Source: Burkholderiales bacterium RIFCSPLOWO2_02_FULL_57_36 (GTDB lineage Bacteria > Pseudomonadota > Gammaproteobacteria > Burkholderiales > Burkholderiaceae_D). Taken from it: 64,000 bases of DNA. The position numbers and the translations under genes are program-made. Shown here one piece after another: positions 42,584-50,535 of the stretch; the stretch's first letter is position 1; each line of letters starts with the position of its first letter. Location: assembly GCA_001770855.1 (NCBI GenBank), contig MESE01000012.1, positions 22,044 through 86,043 on the forward strand, given 5' to 3'. The notes under the pieces are model-generated. The model searched no databases, had not been told where the DNA came from, and saw only the letters and a list, made by a program, of their open reading frames with translations.

Positions 42584-43149
42584 GATCTATCTCTCGTAAT
42601 TTTTTTGCGACGACTTAATCCGAAGGCAACCAACCCAAGCAAGGCAACACCGCCGAGTGAGCCGATCAATCCCGCCGGTGCAAACTCGCCGATACCGAAA
42701 CTTTTCGCTTCCTTGGCAAGCTCCTGAATTTCCAGGGTGGCTTCCAGCAGGTCGGCAACGTCCTGACCTTCGATCGTCACTACCAGCCCATGCTTTCCGG
42801 GCTTGGCAAGCCAGGGGGCCGGCACCTTGTATGTACCGTCTCCCGCTGCCGCAGCCACCGCCTTGTCCGGGCCGCTTTCGACCTCGACCTTTGCATTGGT
42901 AATCGGCTGATTGGTTTTGAAATCCGACAGGTAGAGCGTGAGCTCCCCGTTGCCATAGACGGCGAGCAGCTCGATGTCATCCGAGTGAGCTTCCGCGCGG
43001 GGTGCAAGCGGCTGGGCCGTTTGAACCGGCGAAGCACCTTCGCCATGATCTTCTCCCCCATGCGCGAATACCGCCGGCGCATGCAACAGCGCGGCCGATA
43101 GCGCAAATGGCATCACAACGATTTGAACAATTGACTTGCAAGTTTTCAT
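42580..43149 (-). CDS. Membrane-anchored periplasmic protein of the RND operon
   Basis: 189 residues. Signal peptide, then AHGGEDHGEG, the same kind of His/Glu metal-binding stretch as in the adaptor next to it. The middle (ELTLYLSDFKTNQPITNAKVEVESG..DGTYKVPAPWLAKPGKHGLVVTIEG) looks like an Ig-like/carboxypeptidase-regulatory beta-sandwich. A C-terminal hydrophobic segment (APAGLIGSLGGVALLGLVAFGLSRRKK) anchors it in the inner membrane with the positive tail inside. Start and stop each overlap a neighbour by four bases (ATGA), so it is made in step with the TolC-like protein and the adaptor. Possibly a periplasmic metal donor to the pump. Confidence 0.8.
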   Translation of the reverse strand: MKTCKSIVQIVVMPFALSAALLHAPAVFAHGGEDHGEGASPVQTAQPLAPRAEAHSDDIELLAVYGNGELTLYLSDFKTNQPITNAKVEVESGPDKAVAAAAGDGTYKVPAPWLAKPGKHGLVVTIEGQDVADLLEATLEIQELAKEAKSFGIGEFAPAGLIGSLGGVALLGLVAFGLSRRKKITRDRS

Positions 43150-44333
43150 GGCAAAACTCCCATCGCCTGATTCAAGCGGGCATAAGTAAGATTCATCTCG
43201 ATTTTGGCCTCGCTGGCTGCAAGAGCAGCATCATTAAGGAGTGCCTGCGTGCGCTGAAACTCGAACAGGCTTCTTTCGCCAAGCGAGAAAGCCTTTTTGA
43301 TCAGTTGCAGATTTTCCTCGGCGAGCGAGCGGCGCGATCCGGCCAACTCCGATCGCTGTTTCGCAATCTCGACATCCGCCCTGGCTTTTTGAATATCCTG
43401 CTCGATGTCGAAACGCTGACGCTGATATTCAATTTCGGCTTCTGTCGATTCCGCTTGCGCGGCGGCGATACGCGGTGCATTGCGGGACTCGGTGCCAAAC
43501 GGAATCTTGACCGATACCGCAAGCGTACTGCCGAAGCGTTCATTGAACTCGCCTCGTTCACGGCGTGCACCCAAAGAGAGTTCAGGGTTATCCCGGCGGG
43601 TTTCGGAAACAAGACGCGCTTTGGCTTGCACAACCTCGACGCGATTGCGCTTTGAAACCAGCAGCGGATGCACGGCGATGTCGCGATCGAGTGCAACGGC
43701 TTCGGGCTGCGCGGGCGGCATGGCGTCGTCGCCGACGATCCGTTTATACGCTTGCCGTGCAGCGATCAGAGTTCTATCGGCATCGGCCAAGGCAACCTGG
43801 GCGGCCATCGTTTCGCTCTGTACCAGCAGCAAATCGGTTCTCGCCGATTCGCCTGCCTTGACCCGGCGCGCGACATCCGCTTCGATTTGGCGGGCACTGA
43901 CCAGACGATTCTGAACCAGTTCTTGTGCGGTTTCGGCAAGCTTGACTTGCCAAATCGCTTCCCTGAGTTGGCCCGCCAGTTGCAGGCGAAGCGCCAGCTG
44001 TTCAGCGGTAAACCGGCCGGATTCGGAAGTCGCAAGGCGTTGCCTGGCAGTTTTTTCGCCAGGTAGCCAAAGCGGAACCGAGAGTTCGACTTCGTACTCT
44101 CGCGACCCCGAATTGCGATTGAACCGGTCTGAACGGTGACCCAGCCCGAGCGCCGGCGGCGAAGGAAACATGCTGGAAGCAGCGGCCTGATTAGCCTTCA
44201 GCTCAACTTCGCGCGATGCCTGTGATTGCGCTTGCGGCAAGCGCAGCCAGGCTTTATCTAAAACGTCGGCCAGGGTCGCTGCTTGTGCGGTGATGCCCGC
44301 AAGCAGTCCCAATGCCAGAATGAATTGGCGCAT
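43146..44333 (-). CDS. TolC-family outer membrane efflux protein (CzcC/CusC role)
   Basis: 395 residues with a signal peptide (RQFILALGLLAGITAQA). Two OEP repeats with long coiled-coil helices (LRLQLAGQLREAIWQVKLAETAQELVQNRLVSARQIEADVARRVKAGESARTDLLL and the copy near 290-380, ending SLGERSLFEFQRTQALLNDAALAASEAK). The 'GE.S..DLL..Q' and 'GE.SLFEFQRTQ' endings are typical. No lipobox, unlike CusC. Completes the tripartite pump in the outer membrane. Overlaps the next gene by four bases. Confidence 0.9.
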   Translation of the reverse strand: MRQFILALGLLAGITAQAATLADVLDKAWLRLPQAQSQASREVELKANQAAASSMFPSPPALGLGHRSDRFNRNSGSREYEVELSVPLWLPGEKTARQRLATSESGRFTAEQLALRLQLAGQLREAIWQVKLAETAQELVQNRLVSARQIEADVARRVKAGESARTDLLLVQSETMAAQVALADADRTLIAARQAYKRIVGDDAMPPAQPEAVALDRDIAVHPLLVSKRNRVEVVQAKARLVSETRRDNPELSLGARRERGEFNERFGSTLAVSVKIPFGTESRNAPRIAAAQAESTEAEIEYQRQRFDIEQDIQKARADVEIAKQRSELAGSRRSLAEENLQLIKKAFSLGERSLFEFQRTQALLNDAALAASEAKIEMNLTYARLNQAMGVLP

Positions 44334-44446
44334 GAAAACCTTTCTGTATGCGATAGACGAATGTCAGGTGCAACAGAAGGCGATGCGAAGATTGAACGGA
44401 TTAAATCGTGGAACGGTTTATGCCGGAGAATCGCATGCCTTCGCGA

Positions 44447-44845
44447 TCAAGCGAAGGCGAAAGCAGGAGGACGGAAGGGTTCTTCGAGGAAGGTTCGCGG
44501 CAGCAGATCCGTGAACGAGGTTTTTACAATGACAGACTTATCGATCCGCAAGGTCTGGCTGACCAGCGGCGGAACAATCGCCGACGCGCACGACTGGCAA
44601 TAAGAACAATGGTTGCAACTGGCGTTGGTTGGACTGGAAGAGTCTTGCTGTTGATGATCAACGGCGCCTTGATCCTGCACGGCATGGTGCTGGGCGTGCA
44701 GGCTGGAATGTTCGCTGTGTTCTGAAGCGACTGGTTGGGAAGCAGTTTCCATTTGTCCGCAATGCACCATTGCCGCTGCCGCTACGTTAGCGAACGGCAG
44801 CGAGACGCTTAACAACAATATAAGGAATAGGCGAATTAGGCGCAT
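44447..44845 (-). CDS. Cys/His-rich periplasmic protein, CzcI/DUF2946-like
   Basis: 132 residues. Signal peptide RLIRLFLILLLSVSLPFANVAAAA, then MVHCGQM, a His/Gln/Ser-rich stretch (HSEHSSLHAQHHAVQDQ), and the cluster NHCSYCQSCASA, then an ending LLPRTFLEEPFRPPAFAF that is the common tail of CzcI/DUF2946-type proteins. Four or five Cys and many His suggest periplasmic metal binding or sensing; CzcI-like proteins have been linked to control of czc genes. First gene of the RND operon, 113 bases before the TolC-like gene. No ribosome site; see the promoter entry. Confidence 0.8.
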   Translation of the reverse strand: MRLIRLFLILLLSVSLPFANVAAAAMVHCGQMETASQPVASEHSEHSSLHAQHHAVQDQGAVDHQQQDSSSPTNASCNHCSYCQSCASAIVPPLVSQTLRIDKSVIVKTSFTDLLPRTFLEEPFRPPAFAFA

Positions 44846-44854
44846 GGCGTTTTC

Positions 44855-44883
44855 ATTGTATGACTAATTGACTTCATTATCAA
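44855..44883 (-). promoter_or_regulatory. Sigma-70 promoter of the metal RND operon
   Basis: On the minus strand: -35 TTGATA (44883-44878), a 17-base spacer, and -10 TACAAT (44860-44855), each 5 of 6 to consensus. The start of transcription would be near 44848, only about three bases before the ATG at 44845, which has no Shine-Dalgarno sequence. So the first gene may be translated from a leaderless mRNA. Confidence 0.6.
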
Positions 44884-44954
44884 TCGGAACGAATCCGCTG
44901 CTAACTTCGACAGGGCCGGAAGGTTGAAGGCGGATTGAAAAGCACATCGATCTC

Positions 44955-45308
44955 TTAAAACACAAATATCTTGTCCGCCCACTCGGACCAATCCGCCAAC
45001 TCTTCCAATGTCCCTCGATGCGTTCCCTCGATCAGCTCATTGACTTCGATGCCGCGCGCGTCCATGCAGGTGCCGCACACACCGACATTGCCGGCCGAGT
45101 TGCGTACAACGGCCTGCAGCATCAATTGCACCTTGTAGTAGCCCGGCGGCACTTTCTGGCCGCTCTTGGCGGCGCCGGCGGCATCGCCCATCAAATAGAT
45201 GCGCACTATATTGTGTTCACGCTTGGCCAAGGCGCCTGCCAGGCGCAAGCCGTTATAGGTGGATTCACTGCCGTACGGCGCGGCGTTCAAGACGAACAGT
45301 ACGTTCAT
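44955..45308 (-). CDS. DsrE/DsrF-like family protein
   Basis: 117 residues from the ATG at 45308, preceded by GGAGG. Starts NVLFVLNAAPYGSESTYNGLRLAGALA, typical of DsrE-like sulfur-handling proteins; the conserved Cys region reads GVCGTCMDARGI, and a central YLMGDAAGAAKSGQ loop follows the family pattern. Such proteins pass sulfur as persulfides or act with rhodaneses. Divergent from an ArsR-rhodanese fusion gene with a palindromic operator between them. Cytoplasmic. Confidence 0.88.
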   Translation of the reverse strand: MNVLFVLNAAPYGSESTYNGLRLAGALAKREHNIVRIYLMGDAAGAAKSGQKVPPGYYKVQLMLQAVVRNSAGNVGVCGTCMDARGIEVNELIEGTHRGTLEELADWSEWADKIFVF

Positions 45309-45339
45309 GGAAACCTCCGGATATTTTGCATTAAATACC

Positions 45340-45357
45340 AACAATCTAACGATTGTT
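45340..45357. promoter_or_regulatory. Palindromic operator between DsrE-like and ArsR-rhodanese genes
   Basis: AACAATC-TAAC-GATTGTT, a perfect 7-bp dyad, with CTAAC GATT GTTAG nested inside. A -10 match TATAAT for the rightward gene begins 5 bases beyond the dyad (45362-45367). ArsR-family repressors bind such dyads over promoters, so this is the likely site of self-control for both divergent genes. Confidence 0.65.
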
Positions 45358-45443
45358 AGAATATAATTCAGGATAATTTCTATCGTCAAGGCCGATTTGA
45401 CCAAGTTTGACAGCACTCAACGATTTGCCAATATTTTTGCCTT

Positions 45444-46085
45444 ATGACTACGAACCGGACTATCAAGGATGCGCTGTACGAGCAAGTCGCGCGCATCGCC
45501 AAGGCGGCGGCAAGCCCGAAACGCCTGGAGTTGATCGAGCTGTTATGCCAGGCGCCCAAAACCGTCGAAGCACTCGCGCGGGAAGCGAGCATCAGCGTAA
45601 AGCTGGCCAGCGCGCACCTGAAGGAATTGAAATCGTCGCACCTGGTGGAAACAGAGCGGCAAGGAAAGTACGTCATCTACCGCCTTGCAAGCGACGACGT
45701 GGCGCGTTTTTGGGTAACCATCCGCCTGCTGGCCGAAGATCGTTTGTTCGAATTGCAAGATGCATTGCGACAACTCAGTTCCGCCACGCACGAGTGGGTA
45801 GGCAACAGCCATGATGAATTGCTTGCCAAGGCGAAGAAAGGCGAAGTCGTGGTCATCGATGTTCGGCCGGGAGACGAATACGAGGCAGGCCATTTGCCGT
45901 TTGCCCGCTCGATGCCGCTGGCCGAACTGAAATCGCGGCTTGCGGAGCTCCCGAAAAACAAGCCGGTGATTGCCTATTGCCGCGGACCGTTTTGCCTGAT
46001 GTCGGCTGACGCAGTACAGCTCTTGCGCAGCAAGGGATTCAAGGCGCTGCAACTTCGTGACGGCGTCGCGGAGTGGACCGCCTGA
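45444..46085 (+). CDS. ArsR-family regulator fused to a rhodanese domain
   Basis: 213 residues. Winged-helix ArsR domain at 10-95 (AKAAASPKRLELIELL, the HTH EALAREASISVKLASAHLKELKSSHLVETER, wing GKYVIYRLAS) without the classic ELCVCDL metal-binding box. Then a rhodanese domain at 110-213 with EVVVIDVRPGDEYEAGHLPFARSMPL and the catalytic Cys in AYCRGPFC, with a second Cys three residues beyond it (residue four after the first). It probably senses persulfide or a thiol stress and controls the divergent DsrE-like gene and itself. No strong ribosome site. The MFS gene follows in the same direction. Confidence 0.92.
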   Translation: MTTNRTIKDALYEQVARIAKAAASPKRLELIELLCQAPKTVEALAREASISVKLASAHLKELKSSHLVETERQGKYVIYRLASDDVARFWVTIRLLAEDRLFELQDALRQLSSATHEWVGNSHDELLAKAKKGEVVVIDVRPGDEYEAGHLPFARSMPLAELKSRLAELPKNKPVIAYCRGPFCLMSADAVQLLRSKGFKALQLRDGVAEWTA

Positions 46086-46099
46086 CTGAACCGCCACCC

Positions 46100-47311
46100 A
46101 TGCCGCGAACGAGCCCAGGAATGACTTCATCAACCGAAAAAAGAAACGTCCTGCGCCTTGCGGGAGCGCAGGCGCTGTTCCAAACCTTCTCCGTGATGGT
46201 GATGACAGTGTCGGGCCTGGTTGGGCTGAGCCTGGCGCCCGACAAGAACCTGGCTACCCTGCCAATCGCGATGTCGATGCTGGCTGCGGCGGCAACCATG
46301 ATTCCCGCCTCCTTGTTCATGCAGCGGTATGGCCGCAAGCCCGGATTCCAGATCGGCATCATGCTCGGCTGCTGCGCCGGATTGCTTGCCGCATGGGCTA
46401 TCTGGATCGGCAGCTTCTGGTTATTTGTCGTTGCAAATGCGCTGGTAGGCAGCTACCAGGCATTTGCCCAGTACTACCGATTTGCGGCCGCCGACATGGC
46501 AAGCGCCGACTTCAAGAGCCGGGCGGTCTCATGGGTTATCGCGGGCGGCGTAGCGGCTGCGCTGGCCGGGCCGAATATTGCTCGAATAACACAAGACATT
46601 GGGCCTGCCCCATTCAGCGCTTCTTTCGTCGTCATGACCTTTCTAGGTCTTGTTGCGTTCTGGATGATAGCGGCGCTGGAAATTCCATCCGCCGAAGTTG
46701 CGGACAATACCGGACCTGCAAGGCCAATGCTGGAAATCATAAGGCAGCCGGTGTTCCTGACGGCACTGATGGGTTCGATCGTTGGCTATGCGATGATGAT
46801 TATGGTGATGACTGCCACGCCGCTAGCCATGCAAATCTGCGGCCACCCGCTCGGCGCCGCCACCACGGTGATTCAGTGGCATGCGCTGAGCATGTTTGTG
46901 CCGTCGTTCTTCACCGGAAACCTGATCAAGCGCTTCGGCGTGCTGACGATCATGGGCGCCGGCGTGCTAATGATCGCTGGCCATGTCGCTGCCGCATTGT
47001 CGGGAATCCAGGTCTTCAATTTCGTGTCCGGGCTGATGCTGCTTGGCATCGGATGGAACTTCCTCTTCATCGGCGGCACCACCCTCCTGACCCAAGCCTA
47101 CCGGCCGAGCGAACGTGCCAAGACACAGGCCGCCCATGACTTTCTGATGTTTGGCGCGGTTACCGCCGCATCCTTTTCTTCTGGCGGATTGCTCAACGCC
47201 TTTGGTTGGAAATTCCTGAACTTGAGCGTGATTCCGTTCTTGATCGTGGCATTCCTGATGATTATCGGCTTCGGGGCATTGCGAAACCGCGTGGTACTGA
47301 AAAGCGCTTGA
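46100..47311 (+). CDS. MFS transporter
   Basis: About 403 residues with twelve hydrophobic segments. MFS signature between TM2 and TM3 (MQRYGRKPGFQIG). The first helix is ALFQTFSVMVMTVSGLVGLSLAP, and the middle loop lies near residue 190 (EIPSAEVADNTGPARPMLEI). Substrate unknown; some relatives beside rhodanese or sulfur genes are listed as sulfite/thiosulfate or drug exporters. The start is uncertain: GTG at 46073 overlaps the regulator, ATG at 46100 and ATG at 46121 are alternatives. Only 14 bases after the ArsR-rhodanese gene, so likely cotranscribed and under its control. Confidence 0.88.
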   Translation: MPRTSPGMTSSTEKRNVLRLAGAQALFQTFSVMVMTVSGLVGLSLAPDKNLATLPIAMSMLAAAATMIPASLFMQRYGRKPGFQIGIMLGCCAGLLAAWAIWIGSFWLFVVANALVGSYQAFAQYYRFAAADMASADFKSRAVSWVIAGGVAAALAGPNIARITQDIGPAPFSASFVVMTFLGLVAFWMIAALEIPSAEVADNTGPARPMLEIIRQPVFLTALMGSIVGYAMMIMVMTATPLAMQICGHPLGAATTVIQWHALSMFVPSFFTGNLIKRFGVLTIMGAGVLMIAGHVAAALSGIQVFNFVSGLMLLGIGWNFLFIGGTTLLTQAYRPSERAKTQAAHDFLMFGAVTAASFSSGGLLNAFGWKFLNLSVIPFLIVAFLMIIGFGALRNRVVLKSA

Positions 47312-47453
47312 AATCGGCGCGGAATTTCGCGGATTTTCATGCTGTGCCCAGGCTCGGCGGTCCGGGTGAATGCAATACCCGCTTTCCTTCCCTGCCGCTA
47401 GCAACTCGCCCTAGCGAAGCCAAAGCAGTGCCGCTATTGAGTGTATTTTTCCG

Positions 47454-47480
47454 AAATAGGGTCAGAGATTGACCCTATTT
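47454..47480. repeat. Perfect 11-bp palindrome, AAATAGGGTCA type
   Basis: AAATAGGGTCA / TGACCCTATTT with a 5-base loop, lying between two convergent genes. No U-tract follows, so a terminator role is only possible. Such 'GGGTCA...TGACCC' dyads are widely spread in Proteobacteria as short repeats, sometimes linked to REP-associated transposases. One arm recurs at 2258-2268, before another hairpin. Confidence 0.6.
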
Positions 47481-47497
47481 CATGCAGTCAATAACAC

Positions 47498-49438
47498 CTA
47501 TGTCACCCGCGCCTTGCGTTCCAGCGGCAGCCACAGCATGAATTGCGTCCCCGTCGGCCCGCACTTCCATGCGACCGTGCCGTCAACCGCCTGCGCGCGG
47601 CGCTGCTGGTTGTGCAGGCCGCGTCCTGCGGTAGCGCCCAGGACTTTTTCAACATCGAAGCCCTGGCCGTTGTCTTCGATGGTCACCTGTACGCCTGCGG
47701 CCACCAATGCAGTGCTCACCCGGATCTCGCTGGCATCGGTGTGGCGCAGGATGTTGGCGATGCTTTCCTGGACGATGCGCAGAATATGCAGCGCACTGGA
47801 AGGTTCAAGCCAGGCCAAGGTGGGCAACTCCTGCACTTGCCACAACAATGTAATTCCCGTGTCCTCTAGGCGGGGCTCCAGCCGGAAGCGCAGTGTCGCC
47901 AGCAACAGCAGCAGGTCGGCTTCGACCGGCTCCATCGAGTCGATGGTCAACTTCAGATCGTCCAGGCAGTCCTTGAGGATTTGCGAGACCTTGAGCTCGC
48001 TCATGCCGCCGTGATCTACCGAGCGGATGGCGCTGATCAGCGATGAACCCAGGCCATCGTGCATGTCCTGCATCAGGCGCTGGCGCTCGTCGCTGATCGT
48101 TTGCCGCTGTTCCGCCTCGCGCAAGTGCTGGTGGCTGCGCTCAAGCTCGGCTTCGCGCGCTTGCAGGCGTTGCGCCAGGCTGGCGTTGACCTGCTCCACC
48201 TCGCCGATGGCATTGACGTAGCGCCGGTACATCAGGACGCCGAAAACACTGAAAGTGATGGCATTGGTGTAAGCCCCAAAATACCAGCCTTCCGGGCTGA
48301 CGAAGTTGTTTTGCAGCAGCCAGTCAGACACCCCCAGCAAGGTGCATACGCCGATGCCGGCCGCCACCAGCATGCCGTCGTTGGAACGGCGCCAGGCGCT
48401 GATGCCCCCCACCAACCCGACGGCCGCGCCCATCAGCGCTGCAATCACATAAATGAGCGGCGTGACTTTGGGTGTGTTCGGCAATACCGCCAGCACCGGC
48501 AGCGTCAGCACGCCGATCAGAACAGTCGTCCCGACCAGCGCACGGGTGAACCAAGTGAGCGCACGGCCATGCAGTTGGCGAAGGAAAAAGTGCACCACGG
48601 TGACCAACCAGAGCAGGGAGTTGACTGTCAGCCAGGCGAACCAGTCATTGGCGATCGGCAAGCCCACGTAGAAGTGCAGGCAGCGTATGAATGACGTGGC
48701 GGCGAGCATGAAAAAAAGCAGATAGGCCGTTTCGCGGCGGCGCTTGAGCCATACAAACAGTGCAAAAAACCCTACCGCCAGAAACGCCGCGCTGAACATC
48801 ACCGGCAGGTCCCGCTGCAGCCATTGGCGCACGTGGTAGCGTCCCGTCAGCGCCTCGGCAGGCCCTAGCCATAGCGAGGACACGGCCACCTGGCTTCTTT
48901 GAGAGTGCTCCAGGCGGAGCAGGATCTCGTTCAATGGCGCGTCGTCGGCACTCTTGTCCAGCACCACCCACAACGGGGTACGGGTGCTGTTCCACAGTGG
49001 GCCGTGTTGCTGCGCTCGGTGCACCAGCCGGCCGTTGACATACACCGCGATGGTGCCATCCGTTTTGATGCGTATGCCATACAGCGCCAGGGGCCCGGAA
49101 TGGATGGGCAAATCGCGTACGGAGAGTTTGAGCCAGGTGGTGCGGCTGGCACCGGTGCTTGCGTTCGGATTGGCCTGGCGCAGCAAAGCGATGGGCAAAG
49201 CCAGGGGCAGCGCAACACGCTGCCATGCATCCGGCAAGGCCTTGCTGTCCAGCGTGGGCGGCGGCGCATTGAAACCCGGCGCCTCCGTCACCTGCCAGTC
49301 GGCCTGGGTCAGGTGCAGGTTTGCTGTCGGTGGATGCCCACCGTAGGCTTCCAGATAAAAGGCCCCCGCCACCATCAGCAACACCGCGGAAAAGACGAAC
49401 CCCGCATTGGTAAAAAAGAGCGCAAGACGACGTCTCAT
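47498..49438 (-). CDS. Sensor histidine kinase, 7TMR-DISM type (NarX-like catalytic part)
   Basis: 646 residues. TM1 near 10-30, a periplasmic DISM-like beta domain to about 205 (TTWLKLSVRDL, PLALYGIRI), then seven hydrophobic segments at about 210-410, a coiled-coil 425-460, and an HPK7 kinase: phospho-His in ERQRLMQDMHDGLGSSL, HATPase with ESIANILRHTDAS, EDNGQGFD, GRGLHNQQRRA. Senses an external ligand, possibly a carbohydrate or other small molecule as proposed for DISM domains, and passes phosphate to the NarL-type regulator coded just upstream. Confidence 0.9.
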   Translation of the reverse strand: MRRRLALFFTNAGFVFSAVLLMVAGAFYLEAYGGHPPTANLHLTQADWQVTEAPGFNAPPPTLDSKALPDAWQRVALPLALPIALLRQANPNASTGASRTTWLKLSVRDLPIHSGPLALYGIRIKTDGTIAVYVNGRLVHRAQQHGPLWNSTRTPLWVVLDKSADDAPLNEILLRLEHSQRSQVAVSSLWLGPAEALTGRYHVRQWLQRDLPVMFSAAFLAVGFFALFVWLKRRRETAYLLFFMLAATSFIRCLHFYVGLPIANDWFAWLTVNSLLWLVTVVHFFLRQLHGRALTWFTRALVGTTVLIGVLTLPVLAVLPNTPKVTPLIYVIAALMGAAVGLVGGISAWRRSNDGMLVAAGIGVCTLLGVSDWLLQNNFVSPEGWYFGAYTNAITFSVFGVLMYRRYVNAIGEVEQVNASLAQRLQAREAELERSHQHLREAEQRQTISDERQRLMQDMHDGLGSSLISAIRSVDHGGMSELKVSQILKDCLDDLKLTIDSMEPVEADLLLLLATLRFRLEPRLEDTGITLLWQVQELPTLAWLEPSSALHILRIVQESIANILRHTDASEIRVSTALVAAGVQVTIEDNGQGFDVEKVLGATAGRGLHNQQRRAQAVDGTVAWKCGPTGTQFMLWLPLERKARVT

Positions 49439-49501
49439 GCGGGAATGACCTGGCAGCGTCCGAGGCCGACGCGGGATGCGCGACGCATATCTACGCCCCC
49501 C

Positions 49502-50200
49502 CTAATCGGATAACAGTCCCCGAGTCCTGGCTTCATAAATGGCCTCCGCCTTGGATGTGACCTTGAGCTTGCCGTAGATGCGCCGCACGAAGGAACGCAC
49601 CGTGAAATGGGACAACTGCATCAGCTCGGCGATTTCATGCATCGTGAAACCCTTGGTAATGAAATCCAGCACTTCTTTCTCCCGGGCCGACAACATGGAG
49701 GTTGAGGCTTCGGCCGGTTCCTGGGCGGCAGCGCTGCTGGAACTACTGTTTTGCCGAAAGCGTGCCAGTACCTGCCGCGCGATGATCGGGCTGATCGGAC
49801 TTCCGCCGCTTGCGAGACTGCGGATTTCATCGATCATTTTGGCCGGGGAACTGTCCTTGAGCAGATAGCCGGCTGCCCCGGCTTCGATCGAGCGCATGAC
49901 ATGCGTTTCATCGCCGAAATTGGTACAGACCATGATGCTGCAGCTTGGCCACTGCAGCACCGTCGCCCGGATGACGTCGATACCCGAACCATCCGGCAAA
50001 CCCAGGTCGACCAGCAGCACATCGGCCGGCGGCGCTTGCAACAAGACCAGTCCTTCCGCCCGGGTGCCGGCTACACCGGTCAGCCGCATATCCGGCGCAG
50101 CCTGCACCACCCGGCTCAAGGCATTGCGAAAGCCGAGATCGTCCTCGACGATCACGACATGGATGGGGAGCGGTTCCGGGGAAGTGCGTGGGGATGGCAT
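49502..50200 (-). CDS. NarL/LuxR-family response regulator
   Basis: 232 residues. Receiver at about 13-130 with Asp in LLVDLGLPDG and Lys in YLLKDSS; a Ser/Ala-rich linker (RQNSSSSSAAAQEPAEAS); LuxR HTH at about 168-225 (LSAREKEVLDFITKGFTMHEIAELMQLSHFTVRSFVRRIYGKL). First in the pair with the kinase, gap 63 bases. Probably controls nearby genes such as the hydroxylase and adhesins, but this is only inferred from position. Confidence 0.92.
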   Translation of the reverse strand: MPSPRTSPEPLPIHVVIVEDDLGFRNALSRVVQAAPDMRLTGVAGTRAEGLVLLQAPPADVLLVDLGLPDGSGIDVIRATVLQWPSCSIMVCTNFGDETHVMRSIEAGAAGYLLKDSSPAKMIDEIRSLASGGSPISPIIARQVLARFRQNSSSSSAAAQEPAEASTSMLSAREKEVLDFITKGFTMHEIAELMQLSHFTVRSFVRRIYGKLKVTSKAEAIYEARTRGLLSD

Positions 50201-50535
50201 ATCGGCGCATTGTACGACGGATCAGGGACCGCGCTTGTAGCACATTTGTTCTACAGACAAGGTCTGCCTGCATGAATATACTCGCGCCGATACCTAATAA
50301 ACAATGCAGTGCGGAAATTCAACAAGGCGCCGCATGGATCGCCGGATGACAGCATGTTGTCCATCCGAAAAAATGTGCGCTGACAATCGCGCGTCCAACA
50401 TCCGTTCAAGAACCGTACGCCGCCAAGTTCAATCCGGAAAGTACCGGCAACGTACAACACATCAGGGAAGCCAGCCAACGTCGCGTCATTGGCCGTGAAC
50501 GAAACCAGCAGGAATGAGAAAAGAGGGGAGATGGC
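50201..50535. other. Intergenic region between regulator and hydroxylase genes
   Basis: About 335 bases with divergent promoters expected. No gene. No clear sigma-70 or sigma-54 element was found by eye. The response regulator may bind here to control the hydroxylase-adhesin unit. Confidence 0.4.

Noticed and set aside
39839..42727. 962-codon frame opposite the RND pump and adaptor
   Set aside because: Antisense to two well-supported genes; His/Arg/Gln-rich composition typical of a shadow.
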